From Pempheris klunzingeri (lineage: Eukaryota; Chordata; Actinopteri; Acropomatiformes; Pempheridae), in the NCBI RefSeq assembly GCF_042242105.1, contig NC_092032.1, forward strand, positions 17,161,915-17,225,914: a stretch of 64,000 nucleotides of DNA. The letters are read 5' to 3'. The notes under the pieces were generated by a model. It had not been told where the DNA came from, did not search any database, and saw only the letters and a program-made list of their open reading frames with translations. This document shows, piece by piece, positions 29,601 through 50,784 of this stretch. Position numbers and translations under genes: made by a program. How positions within the stretch are numbered: position 1 is the stretch's first letter; the number at the start of each line of letters is the position of its first letter.

Positions 29601-29627
29601 ATTATGGAAGGCACTGCTTCCGATAAC
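29601..29627 (-). promoter_or_regulatory. Iron-responsive element 2 (tfr1 3' UTR)
   Basis: The transcript strand reads GUUAU-C-GGAAG-CAGUGC-CUUCC-AUAAU. It is a perfect canonical IRE with C bulge, 5-bp upper stem and pairable lower stem, and its core matches mammalian TFRC IREs. Confidence 0.95.
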
Positions 29628-29650
29628 GTCGTATAAAAAGACAAACAATA

Positions 29651-29680
29651 AGCTTATAGTGGGCACTGCCACTGATAAAA
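29651..29680 (-). promoter_or_regulatory. Iron-responsive element 1 (tfr1 3' UTR)
   Basis: On the transcript: lower stem ending UUAU, bulged C, upper stem AGUGG, loop CAGUGC, then CCACU and AUAAG. The five upper-stem pairs are all Watson-Crick, and the C bulge and CAGUGN loop are canonical. IRP1/IRP2 binding here would stabilise the mRNA when iron is low. Confidence 0.92.
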
Positions 29681-30057
29681 AAACTTAAGTATAAATAAGG
29701 TTTCTTGTGTTCTGATGGCAAGAGGTCACAGCAAAGGCTTCGACTGGCCGAGTATGTTGAGGTGCAGGAAGATCTGTCAGTAGTATTTGATTTCTTACAG
29801 TATTTAGTTCACTTTGTTTTTAAAGAATTTACGCTTTTCTTCCTCCTCCTGGACCTTCGACGGTTTACGTCCCAGAACAAAGCCGATCATAAGCCTGTTT
29901 TTAAAGGGTGGGGCTTTGACCTCTGATTGAAAGCTTGTGCTTAAGTGCTGATATTGGAGCTCCTCCGTCTGCTCTGCCTCAAATTTCTTTCCAACGACAC
30001 ACACACACACACACAAACACGCACACGTTCACTACGTAGTCGTCTCCCCCTCCTCCT

Positions 30058-39305
<9,248 letters not shown>

Positions 39306-39333
39306 TGTCGATGCTGTTGTTGTTGTTGTTACT

Positions 39334-41962
39334 CTGAGGACAGAGACAATGAGGGTGTGAGTGGCAAATTAGGAAAGCAAAAGCACACGGAAAGATGACA
39401 GAGAGAGAGGGTGGCGAGGAGGATGAGGAAGGGAAGAGGATGAAGAGGCCAGGGTGGGAGGAGGGGGAGGGAGGGGAGAGGACGCGTGGTGAGTCAGGTT
39501 TACAACAGAGAAGCTATTCAGGCGACCATTAAGGGTTGTTGTAGGTCTGCAGGGTGGAGAGTGTTTTCTCTGTACACAGGCGCATTGTTATTCAACCTGA
39601 AACCTAAACAGGTTCAACAAACACTTTATATACACACACACAAAGTATTTCATTTACAGTATGAAGTATGTGTTTGTCTGCACTGATTTATGGCATCATG
39701 GATCTAAAATAATAACTTCTATGTGTCAGATATTTAATTTTCTCAATGACCCAAAAAAATGTTCCTAACTGATTATTTCTCAAATATATACAGAATATAA
39801 ATAATAAAAAGAGTCTCCATTGTGAGGATTTTCTGCTTCTCTCTGTTTGATATAACTGTAAACTGAACATCTTTGGGTTTTGGATAAAAGACATTTAAAG
39901 ACATTGGGCTTAAAGGAATTCTGATTTTTTCCCCTTTTTTTGATAATTTACAGTCCAAACAATTAGTTAACAACACAAGTAAAATAGTAATAGTTGCAGA
40001 GCTGAATATTACAATTGAAATTAATCTCAAAATGTATAGGTTTTCAATAAATACATAATGGATACCAGCAAGAATGCTAGGTTAAAAAGATTACAATAAA
40101 AAAACACAAATGACGGTTAATCAGTGGCGAATGCTTTATTCGTCCTGTCTCGATGTCAGATTTGTGTCTTAAATGACAGGACAATGACACTGGACTGGTT
40201 GGCATTTTACGCATAATTACAAAACACAAGGAGGATTACACCTGGCAGACGTGACCTTTGGGTGTTGTTTTGACACCAGAACAGTGATAGCTTTGTTTAA
40301 TTTCTAAACATGTCAGACGCAAACCACACTGAGGCGTCAGTCAAGGTGTCTGACCTACAAAAAAAAAACCCAAAACTTTCAGGATAAGTCAGATGTTCTT
40401 CCTTGCAGTAGATGACTGATGCAACAAGAAAGCAGCCAACTAGTAAATAAAACTCTTCCTCGTTACTGAGCTGGGAGCAGGAAATAACAACTGATCCAGC
40501 AGATTACATCCAGTCATTTACTGTACAAAACAACATCAAAATGGCAGAAAAGACGTTCAGTTTGCCGTCCTGGCTGAGCAGAAACTTAAGCTCTGAAATC
40601 ATAAACCAGAGCCTGAAAAGCTCAGTCATGCCTCAAGAGACATTTTTTCCGCCCCCGGCAAATAATCTGGAAATTTCTTTGTGCTATTGGAAACTATTTA
40701 TCAAATAGAAACTTCAGCCAGGCTCATATTAGTCATTTTAGCCAATAAGAAATGTGAGCACAGACATGCCTAAAATGTGTTTGAGGTAATTAAGATACAG
40801 TTACTAGTAACTACCAATTAACTGCATCATCAGTTAATCTGCTGATTATTTTCTCCATTAATCAATTGGTCAATAAAGTCAGTGCAAATGGCCGTTACTA
40901 TTTCAAATTGCTTGGGTTGTCTGACAAACAGGCCAAAACCTTCATTACTGTTCTGATTAAATTGTTCACTTGATAAAGTGTCAGAAAATAATTTTAAAAA
41001 AATGCACATCACAAAGTCCCAGAGCCCAACGTGACGTCCAATCAAAGTCTAAATATATTAACTTTAAGATGATATAGAACTTCATATTTTGAGAAGCCAG
41101 ATTCAGAAAATCACATTTGATTATAAACTGAATCTTGAATCAATACCAGTTCATTTTTGACAGTTAACTAATCAATTAATGGATTTATTTAACTATAAAA
41201 TGTCCCAAGCATCATGCTTTGAACACAACTGTGGCTGCAAATGGGGATTATTTTCTTTACAGATTAATCAGAAAATAATTTTCATTCATAAAACATCAGA
41301 GAGCTAAAAGTGGCACCATCAGGGGTATAGTATTATCACATAGCATGATAGGTTTGCTTGAAATATGATTAAAAATGATCAGTAAAGCATCTTTACCAAT
41401 ATTTTTGGTCATCATTTTGGCCTTTTATACTAAATAATCAAATAAAGATTTAATATAAAAGCGTCCAAATTGACTGGGCCCCGGTGGGGAGTGGTTATAC
41501 AGTAAGGTTGCATCATTGTCTGACTCCACATGTAAACTCTGCCTGCATTAGAAAGACAAAACATTTTCTCCAGACACATTTTAAGAGATTTAATGTCTGA
41601 ACAACTATTATTTTATTTATTTATTTTTAACATTTTTGAGGGGAAAATGTATCCTCCACACATGCTGGTACCTGCACACCAGGGGACGAAAAGAACAAAT
41701 ATCAAAGCCAGATATTAAGTCCACTAATAATAACTATAACAGGCCTGTGGATTTACAGAGAAAAGACAAGCATATGTTCAAGGAGAGGGCAGGTGACATT
41801 TACAGCATCATTTAAGCTAACCAGCTAGTTAGCGGCACGTTTAGTGTCCTAAATGTGTCTTATGCTGAGGGAAAACTTACGGGAAAGGCAGAGCAGCGCA
41901 ATAACAAGCTGCTTTTATACGACATAAACCAATAAAAGGTCCGTCAATGAAAGTCATCTCAC
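39334..41962 (-). other. tfr1 intron 1
   Basis: The stretch lies between the non-coding first exon and the coding start exon. I see AT-rich sequence with no recognised exon; a G-rich purine tract lies at about 39,400-39,485. Confidence 0.6.
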
Positions 41963-42040
41963 CTTATTGCCGCCTCGCTTCTTCTCCTTGCTAGTCAGTG
42001 AGTCAACGTCCTCATCATGGATGTCTAAATACGGTTGCGC
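41963..42040 (-). other. tfr1: tfr1 non-coding exon 1 with short uORF
   Basis: The minus strand here is GC-rich and ends AATAAG|GTGAGAT, a strong donor at 41,963/41,962. The matching acceptor CTCAG is at 39,334, 28 bases before the coding ATG. The exon contains a uORF at 42,018-41,995 (ATG ATG AGG ACG TTG ACT CAC TGA). The upstream end (transcription start) is inferred from the promoter motifs. Confidence 0.65.
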
Positions 42041-42085
42041 CACTTCCGCATTTCGTCATTTCGTAATCAGGCACGTACGCATCCT
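42028..42085 (-). promoter_or_regulatory. tfr1 core promoter with HRE-like and ETS-like sites
   Basis: The minus strand reads GCGTACGTGC (42,080-42,071), then a TGACGAAAT element, then GCGGAAGTGGCG. TACGTGC is the HIF core of the mammalian TFRC promoter, and GGAAGTG is an ETS site. The order HRE then GGAAGTG resembles what I recall of the mammalian promoter. No TATA box is visible. Confidence 0.55.
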
Positions 42086-43797
42086 TAAAGGTGACGCCCA
42101 CTCAAATTAAACACTGTACGTGAGAGTGCTTCATTCAAAACCTGTCCTCAAAGTAATCACTGTGCAATAAAATGGTCCCTGTTAGTGTTTTATTTTTATA
42201 TCTGATGTTTCTGGATTCATATTACTGCTGCATTAATGTGTTTGTTGCATTTTATTGCTGTTGATAAGGGTTGGGTACTTTAATCTAAAGCAATGCATCA
42301 TATTTCAAATACCTCCATTGATGTCATGGGACCCTGGAGTACACCTGTGCATCACTGCGGCAACACATAAACCACTGCAGGTCAGCAAAAACCAAACAAG
42401 ATTTTCAGGTTATTTCAGTTACTCGTTAGGTTCAATAGTGGGATAATCATGTGTTTGTTTTTCAATTTGCATCCACATTTTATAACACTTTATACTCGTA
42501 GTCCACTACATTTAAGATACAAGTATTGTATTTTCTACTCTCCGATTAGCTATAGTAATTTGAGGATTAAAATGTTCTAAACAAATGATCAATGGTGATT
42601 GAAATAGCAATAAACACTTTTAATTTGGCTCCACCATCATCAGCTACATTAAAAAACTGCTTTAAAGGAATTTTGTCTGTTTTTGCAGTATACATATTGC
42701 ATATTAATTACAACCAGAAAATAGAACCTGTAAGAGCATAAACACAGCTACACACGTTAAAAGTCTACCAAAGACAGGCTGACATTCATTCATTCATTTT
42801 ATTGGATAAATGTATATTTGACTGGTTTACTGATGGAAATGACCAACAATTACTCCAAAAGATAATAAATACCCCCATGTTACCTGACACCATTTTATGC
42901 ATGGGAAGCTCCAACAATCCTCTTTAACCTTGACATTGCTGAGGCATTACAAATAGTGTTGTTCAGTGGGTGGAGTTGAGGGCAACGATCACACACAACC
43001 TGTTGACACCTCTGACCTTCTTAAGGTGCTAATCCTGCGAAGGTAAGATGACTCTGAGGTGCCGGTACACTGCATTTAATCCTGTTTGGCCAACCCGTGC
43101 ACTGTAAGAGTAAGCTGCACGCTGCCAAGCATATTATAGTTTCTGCTGGTCCATTATTTACTCCATTTTGCTTGCAGAATAGTTCTGTGGTCCTAGTTGT
43201 GAATCCTAGACGGATGTTACATTAGCAGAGTAAGCACATGGAGGTATGATGTTATAACCACTCAGTTCCATTCAAGTGAATCCATATCATTTCCCCTCCA
43301 TATCATCAGCTGGTCCAAACGACCAAACAGGAAGTAAGAGCATCCAATGGGCTTCATGGTACATGAGCTCAGACTGTACCATGCTGAGTAGAGCACATAG
43401 AGAAGGGTTTCATTGTTGTCAAACAACCTATAATGTTAATATTTCTATATTAGGATGGTTAGAATAATGATTAGCAGTTGTGGTCACTGATTGAAATACT
43501 TATGTTCTCATAAGTTTGCTTTGCTTTTGTCTCACTTTCTTTCATTTAAATAGAACATATACTTGGTGAAGGTTACTCCGGCCTCCGTATGTTCTTCCTC
43601 CACCACTCCTTGACAATCGCTCTTCTTGCATCTTTTAACTGTGACCCACTTCTCTCTGACATCAAGCAACAGAACAAACGTGTTAGTAATTCAAGTTGTT
43701 TCGCTTGTAACAACAGAAGGTGAAGTAGGCGCTGCTATAGATGCTGCTTTTTTTTTAAATCAATAATCCAGAGAAATGAAACTCTACCACATCCTCC

Positions 43798-43822
43798 GGG
43801 GGGGGGGGGGGGGGGGGGGGGG
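43798..43822. repeat. Poly-G tract (G25)
   Basis: Twenty-five consecutive G follow CTCC. Such a run can form G-quadruplexes and is prone to assembly or sequencing length error. Confidence 0.9.
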
Positions 43823-45204
43823 AGATTTACAGTGATATGATGTCACACTGCAGTAGCATCACAGATGGTTTCCGTCGGTCATCTGTCGGTGCAAACTGTT
43901 GCACAGCAGGACTTCAAAGTGTGGGAAATGTGTGCATAAAAAGACGTTTGAGTCAGTAACTGTAACTGAGGGACTGCATTAAAATGATTAGGGGGTTACA
44001 GTATGTATTTTTCCTCTGCTGATGGAGGGCAGGAAACTAAACCTTAAATCTTTTAATACCCCAGATTTATATTTAATTTCATTCTTGCAAGATTTATCGT
44101 AAAAAAAACAGATTGGATGCTTTTTGTGTGTGTCATGGATCATAAAGGCCTGTAACAGGGCTTTTTATTCTAGGAACAATATGACAGGGTTGAGGAACAG
44201 TAGACAAGAATCTTTATAGGGGATTGTGCGATTGTTTTAGCAGTGGATTATGCTGCAGAATGCAGTTCAAACGCCTTTTTGTGGTGTTTCAATCAACACC
44301 ATCAGACCTGTAGCAAACTGTTTCACATCTGCAACTACAGTTGCAAGGAAGCTCATCATCTTATAATGGACATGTGTTGGTTTGAGCAAAAACTTGATGA
44401 AGTTAAATTAATTAATCAGACTTTTGTGTCGCTCTTAATTTGATTAGTGCTATCATTAAGAGTTGTTATTTTATATACTGATAAGAACTGAAAAAAGGGA
44501 TAAAATAATAATAATTAATGTAGTCTCTACTGGCTTCCCATCATACTTTTATATCTCTGTGAAACAGGTATGAAATTATATTTTTGCAAATGTGTGCAAA
44601 GGAGGGCTGAAGGCTCTAGAAATAGTGTCTCTGCAGTACTGAGACCTCTCACTGCGTGTGTGATCGTGTGTTTCCACATGCACAGCAAGTGACAAAACTT
44701 AATTGGGGCTGAGCACATCGTGTAATAGCAGCACTGTCCCAGATGGTGTCACCTTAGTGCTTTGTGTTAAAATTACCTCTCTTCTCTGGGGAGAATTAAC
44801 CTCCATCTCTGGATGAGAAAACAATTTGTCTCTCCAAAGGCAAACTGCACATACAGCAGCGCAGATGGCAGCAATGTGGGAAAAGATTTGTTACCGTACA
44901 CCACACTTTCTGCATTTCAGGCATTTTTGTTTACATTTCACTGAAGGCTTCTAGTGTTTCAGAGCTGGTTCACTGTGTTCCTCAGGAGCCTATTTGGTAA
45001 ATGGGTTTGTAGGCTGTTGTGGGATCAAAAGTGAGATATTTTAGTGACAAAGTGGTCACTAAAATATCACAAGTGAGATAACCTGAAAGAGATGCAATAG
45101 TGTTTAAATGTCACAATTCAAAGGCTTCACTCCTGGCAATGAAATGTTTGAAACATTTTACAAATATGGGTGCAGCATAACACTATAGGCTATAAGTGTG
45201 CTAA

Positions 45205-45560
45205 CAAATTGTCTCAACGTTAGCTAAGATTAGCCACTCTCTTTTCTGTGCATTAAATATGAAGCTGGAGCCAGCAGCTGGCTAGCTTAGCATAAAGACT
45301 GGAAGCAGGGGGAAACAGCTAGCCTGGCTCTTGCCAAAGGTAACAAAATCCGCCTTCTAGTCCCTCTAAAACTCACAGAATCATACAATATGTGTTGTCT
45401 GTTTAATTGATACAAAAACTGAAGTATAAAAAGGTAAACTTCAATTATAATCAGGATTATGTACCAAACTTTTCTAAATTTCTTCTTTTCTATCTCTTTG
45501 TAAGTGCAGTCTTCATGCTAAGCTAAGCTAACCACCCCCTGGCTACATCCTCATATTCAA
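45205..45560 (+). mobile_element. Fish interspersed repeat ('agcttagcataaagactgga')
   Basis: 'agcttagcataaagactgga', 'gggggaaacagctagcctgg', 'ggtaacaaaatccgccttct' and 'atgctaagctaagctaacca' are characteristic of a common teleost non-autonomous repeat whose ends are inverted ('gctagcttagc' versus 'gctaagctaagc'). A fragment of the same family is in tnk2 intron 1. Confidence 0.55.
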
Positions 45561-45604
45561 CAGACATATTATCAGTGGTAATATTACCAAGAGTTAATCA
45601 ATAC

Positions 45605-45840
45605 TATAGACTGTATAAAAGAAGTGAACGTAGCCACTGTGACGCCATCCATTGCTTTGAAGCCTCAAATTTGGCAGTTTGGGTGCTTTCTCAATGACTT
45701 CAATACAATCAGACTTCTATTTGCAATCAGGCGAGTCGTTGATGGATAATTATATAACATTAAGCTCATAGAGACACTCAGCAAAGTAGATTCCAGGTCA
45801 TGCAAGTATCGTCTGTCTTACATCACAGATACTTGAGATG
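45605..45840 (+). mobile_element. MITE left half ('tatagactgtataaaa')
   Basis: 'tatagactgtataaaagaag', 'gaacgtagccactgtgacgc' and 'tttgaagcctcaaatttggc' match the family at 7,883-8,904. No inverse right end follows, because sequence resembling an LTR begins directly at 45,842. Confidence 0.5.
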
Positions 45841-45841
45841 T

Positions 45842-46591
45842 TGTTAGGGACCAAGCAGTAAGAGCAGGGACACAAGAGTACATTTTCAGACATTAAGGCT
45901 TTATTTAGCCAAATTAAACAATCAAATGGGGAAAATCAAGGTTGTAAACGCTTAAAAAACATAAGCATGGAAAAGTATCAACAGAAAGTCTAACTATGGG
46001 CCCCTTAAATAAACTGAGGTCAACAAACCCATAATCTAAACTGAACAAACCTGATATGGTGAATGACAGGGGTATATATACACATAGGCTAACCTACAGA
46101 CAAACGAGGGGGGGGGTTCCAACTCCTTACCATTAAACACCCCAAAATAAACCCAACTGGCATTTAAAGATGTAACACAAATAATACCAATATATACTAA
46201 AACTACCCAAAACCCAAAGAAACATCCATACTACATAATACAATACAACAACATGCTGCTTTCTGGAAACGTCTGCAACTCAGAGCACCCCTGCCCAGCA
46301 CTGGGAGTTGAGACCTTCCACTTCCTGCGTTCCAGCATAAAATGGTGCTTTAAACTCCTTCTCCCCCTTTTGCCAGGAACTCAGCAGCATGTGGAGAACC
46401 AAAGAGAAGGTAAAATGTATTAACTCAAAACCTTATGACCTTATTAACTTATGATACTAACTAAATGTTAACCAAAATACGTGCACTCAAACTGGAGAAC
46501 GATATCATAATGTAAATCAAAGGAAGAATAAACATTCTTAAACTAAAAATTGTGTTGTGATTATTTGAAATGAAAGGGAACATTACTACAT
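45842..46591 (+). mobile_element. Possible LTR with adjacent primer-binding-like site
   Basis: The segment begins TGTTAGGGACC and ends ATTACTACA (TG...CA), with AATAAA at 46,527-46,532 near the 3' end. It is followed at once by TGGTGCCAAATG, which has the TGG start of a primer-binding site. No coding internal region follows, so it would be a 5'-LTR fragment. No target duplication was found. Tentative. Confidence 0.35.
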
Positions 46592-48226
46592 GGTGCCAAA
46601 TGTTGATGGGTCCACCACAGATGCATTTGCAAATATGAATGCTATTTCTGAACTGTGCTATAGTTTATCTTATCAGAGCTTCTTCATTGTCCATACAGCA
46701 GCCTGCACTGCCACTGCACCCAAGGCACAGCTGATTGTGGAAAAAAATCTGAATTCTTTCTCTTTTTCTCTCGGCTATCGCTGCATCATTTTATCGCCTT
46801 CATCCTGCTGCTGCCAGCACATTCTCCCCTGCATGTAGTTTGATCCAGAGGGGGCAACAACACTGCAGTCATGGTATTGGTGTGTATCTGTATCTGTTTG
46901 ATAAGGTTTCTGCAAATTAAAGCTATTTTTCATTGAGGTTCACCTAAAACAGTCAGACCACTAGATTACACTGATTATCCAGTAAAAATTAATCAGTTCA
47001 GTTTGAGTTCACCACATGCACAGTGCAATGTTGTGGTGCCCGTTAAAATCTAAATACCGCGAGATTTGGGGTACACAGGTGCGAGGCTTTGAGTTTACAG
47101 AGATGCTGCCTTCACAGGCTGTTGGATATATGGACATTCTTAGTGAAATGCCAATGAATGACCCTGGGGAAAAAAAAAGTTTTGATAGTAGAGAGCAAAA
47201 GACACCATCACACAAAACTAACATTTATATAAAAGACTCCACACAACGTTTTGTTGAAATAATTGTATTCAACTGATTGATTGGTTTAAAACATCAGTTA
47301 AATTAACAATTAGTCCTTAATATTTAATATACCTCCCCTAAGTCCTAGAATACAACACCAGAGTTTGCAGAATCAGTTGTGTTAATAATTTATGACCAAG
47401 AAATGAAACCTGTGCATTGTATGCTCTTTTTGTACTGTTTGCATTTTCAGTATCATTTGATATCTCACTATTGATCTGTGTAGTACTACAAGGCCTCAAT
47501 TTCGTCCCTCTTTCATGGACATATTTTGATATTACCTACCTGTACACACATGCAAGGCTTAATCAATTTATCGAAAATTAATCTGCAACTGTTTTGATAA
47601 TCAAATCGTCACTTTAGTAAATTTTAAGGAAAAATACGCCAAATGCTGCCTTCAACTTCTCCAGTTTGAAGTATTGATGCTTATTTTTGTTGCACATAGT
47701 TCAATGAACATCTTTGTGTTTTGGACTGTTGGCCAGACAAAACAAAACATTTGAAGAAAATTATAATAAATACTAATAGCATATTCCCAGCCACTGTCAT
47801 TTGTCATAATCCAGCCAGTTTATTTTATTGATAAAATAAAGAAATACTAAGTAAGTCAGGTTTGTGTGTTAGGATATGTGATGCAAAGTGTTATAAACAA
47901 ACCAAAAACCAATTCACTGTGCAGGTTATTCCTGCCACCAAAAACTGGCAAAAATGTCTTTACACCAAAGGAATTTGTTTGAAAATTGAATATGAAATAC
48001 TCTAAATGTTAAAAACATAATATAGATAAATCCACGTTTGTTTTCATTATACAGCAGCTCTTTTTTTTAGTTGGTTTTTAGATGTGCAGCCTCACATTAC
48101 AGAGTAATTGTGTGTCCATCTGTTTGCAGTGCATCATTCATGGGGCAAGAAATTGCACCACATTGCGTCCACATGAAGATGAAAAACGGGTGAAGCCGGA
48201 ATTTACGCGGTGCACATGAAGGCAAC

Positions 48227-48227
<1 letters not shown>

Positions 48228-48252
<25 letters not shown>
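48228..48252. repeat. (GA)n microsatellite
   Basis: About twelve GA units just upstream of the sh3kbp1 first exon; probably promoter or 5' UTR sequence. Confidence 0.85.
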
Positions 48253-48257
<5 letters not shown>

Positions 48258-48508
48258 TCATCAGCGCTTTTCCGTTTTCTGGGTCCTCGCTCTGCCTCCT
48301 CTGTCGTGTCACCGGAGAGAAAAAAAGAGGAAGGAATATGGTTTCATCTGACGCTCCTCCCGTTTCAGCGCTGCTGTAGCGGATCTCTGGTAGGAGCAGG
48401 AGGCTGGGGCTCGGTCCGGTATACTAACCCCCTCTACACCTGGAACCAACCACCTTCCCCGTTACCAACCAGCCTGCAGGAGCACTACCAGCACACCGGG
48501 ACACATAA

Positions 48509-50751
48509 ATGGGTGAGATGCAGCGCTTTTTTCGCTTCTAATTTGGAGAATGCCCAAAAATAGCCTCCAGCGCCTCTGCGCATCTGGATGAGCAGGAATA
48601 AACGCCCGGTCCAGATGCGCGCTGGGTTCAGCCTCTCTCCTTCCCTTCCTCCCCCTCTCCCCTCCTCTCCTCCCCGCCTCACCTCCACTGACGTCGCTCC
48701 TTTCAGACATAGCCGAGCTGTTTGTAAGTGACCGCACAGCTCTATCCATGATTAGAAATCTCTGTGCGTGGGTGTGCGCAGCGCGGCCGTGCGGATGCGT
48801 TTTCAGGAAAGCAGCGGGTCACATTGATGAGTTGCAGATGTTGACACGTTTACATTCACTCTCTGTCCGTGTGCCCATTGTGTTACACAGTGTTTGACTC
48901 TCTCCGTGGATGAAACGGGCCTGCCCGTGACATTCCTCCCATCATCGCCATCATTTCCCACAGCACTGCGCTGTTGCACGCAATGCATGGAAATTAATAA
49001 GTGATTACAGGCTTGGTGGACAAATGGGCCTAATCTGTCAATTAAGCTCATATGCAAATTAGCTGATTATTTCACAGATGCCATGCAGGGAGCTTCATTT
49101 TTCTTCTCATGCTACTTTTTAATTTGTGTATCCAGGAAAGCCTCTCCTTGGGTTACTTGCTCTGCAAAGGAGCACTTGTAAAGTCATGGATGAGTGAATA
49201 ATATTAACTAGTAATATAGATAAGCATTAGTTGCAGCTCTTGTCCAAAATACTTCTTTTCTCCTCCCTTTGTATGCATACTTTCTACTGGATGTTAGTCT
49301 CTGCTGTATGTAAACAACCAATGTGCAGCTATAGCCTCAAGGGAAACACTCACAGGCACAATTATACACAACCGTCAAGGCTTGATTACCCACTGGGAAA
49401 CACGATCTCCCAGATTCACTGTGTGTACGTGCTGTGGAGGTTTAACTAATTGCAAAAGTGGCTGTAATATGCACCATTAAATTACAAAATCAGCCGAAAT
49501 GGAAACCACAGAGGTCTTTAAACAGGTCCTGAATATGCCTGTAGTTTAATACCTGCATTCACAGGCTGCCAGTACACCCATCTGTTAAATTTGTGTACTT
49601 GACAGTGGCAGGGTGTATGCACAGAAAGGTGGTGGTGGTGCGAGGTGTCAGTGGGGCCCTCAGCCGTTTTTTAAGCGCCAGGCCCCTGAGTGGGTTAATC
49701 CTTCCCTGACATTTGTACAAGAGGAATAAGTTGCCAAGTGGCCTCCTATAGTCTAGTTATTATTTAACCTGCTGTTCAGGTTTCCACTTTTATGGGTTCA
49801 TCATAGTTAAATGTGGTGTTGGACTGGACTACATTATATTATGTGTATCTCATATAGACACCATAAAAGTAACTAAATGGCAGAACAGCTGCATTGGATT
49901 GTATTAGATTGTAGTGGTGTACCTAATAAAACGGCCATTGAGTGTTACGGTGCTGTGCAAGACTACTTGTTACTTTACATTAAACTGGTCTGAAAAGCCT
50001 ACAAACAGCCAGTAGTAAGTCACATCCTTCGGCCCTTTTGTTGTTTTGGTGATTTCTTTGCTTGGTGCTTCGGATAAATTTAGAAAAAGACTACAGAAGA
50101 CAAAACATCACACTTACAGCGAATCACTTTCTGTAATTCTGCTGTTGCTGCAGTTTTGAAGGAGGAGAAACGTCAGTTCCTCAAAACTGAAACAGACGCA
50201 TGCTGTATGCTAAAGAAGTTCTGAAAGCAATACAGTGTGACCAAAAGACATGTTTCACTTTTCTCACCCGGAACTGAAAAACTTTCAGTCTCTGATTTTG
50301 CTATGCTGTGTCTGCATTGCTCTCCCCGCCTACGATTACAAACCCACACTTTGAATGCATAAAGTTCATATCTATCCTCAAAAGCTTTTTGTGTGAACTG
50401 GGAGTTAGAATCAGACAATGCAGGTTGATGGAGTAGTCCAAGTGACAAAACATGTCAGAATAATGAGCAGAGAATGGCTGGAATTTTCCTTTAATGTGGG
50501 AGAATTTGCTGAAGTCTGTGATCCGATCTGCAGTTGGAGTGGGTGGCTTTGACTCCCAGTGGGCTCCAGTCCAGCGTGAATGTTTTACCGACAGAAACAT
50601 GCAGCTGTTCTTGACATCATCAGCGACAGCAGTGAAACATACCCACAGTAAACCAGCGAAACGTCAGCGTGGCTCTGCAGAGCTCAGTGTGCCTGTATGT
50701 GGAGTTTCTTCTTATCTAAACTGACTGCAGCTGCTCAGAGGACGCGCAGTT

Positions 50752-50784
<33 letters not shown>

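Larger units (their letters stand above)
28335..30057 (-). other. tfr1: tfr1 3' UTR
   Basis: The stop codon of tfr1 is at 30,060-30,058. Downstream on the transcript lie six IRE hairpins (29,680 to 28,828). A TTTATT at 28,335-28,340 reads AATAAA on the transcript and is a plausible poly(A) signal; another lies near 28,017. The length, about 1.7-2.0 kb, fits an iron-regulated TFRC 3' UTR. The exact end is inferred. Confidence 0.7.
42086..48220. other. Intergenic region between tfr1 and sh3kbp1
   Basis: Divergent genes flank this 6-kb interval. I find no exon. It holds a G25 tract, a teleost interspersed repeat (45.2 kb), a MITE half (45.6 kb), a possible LTR (45.8 kb) and otherwise AT-rich DNA. 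Confidence 0.55.
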
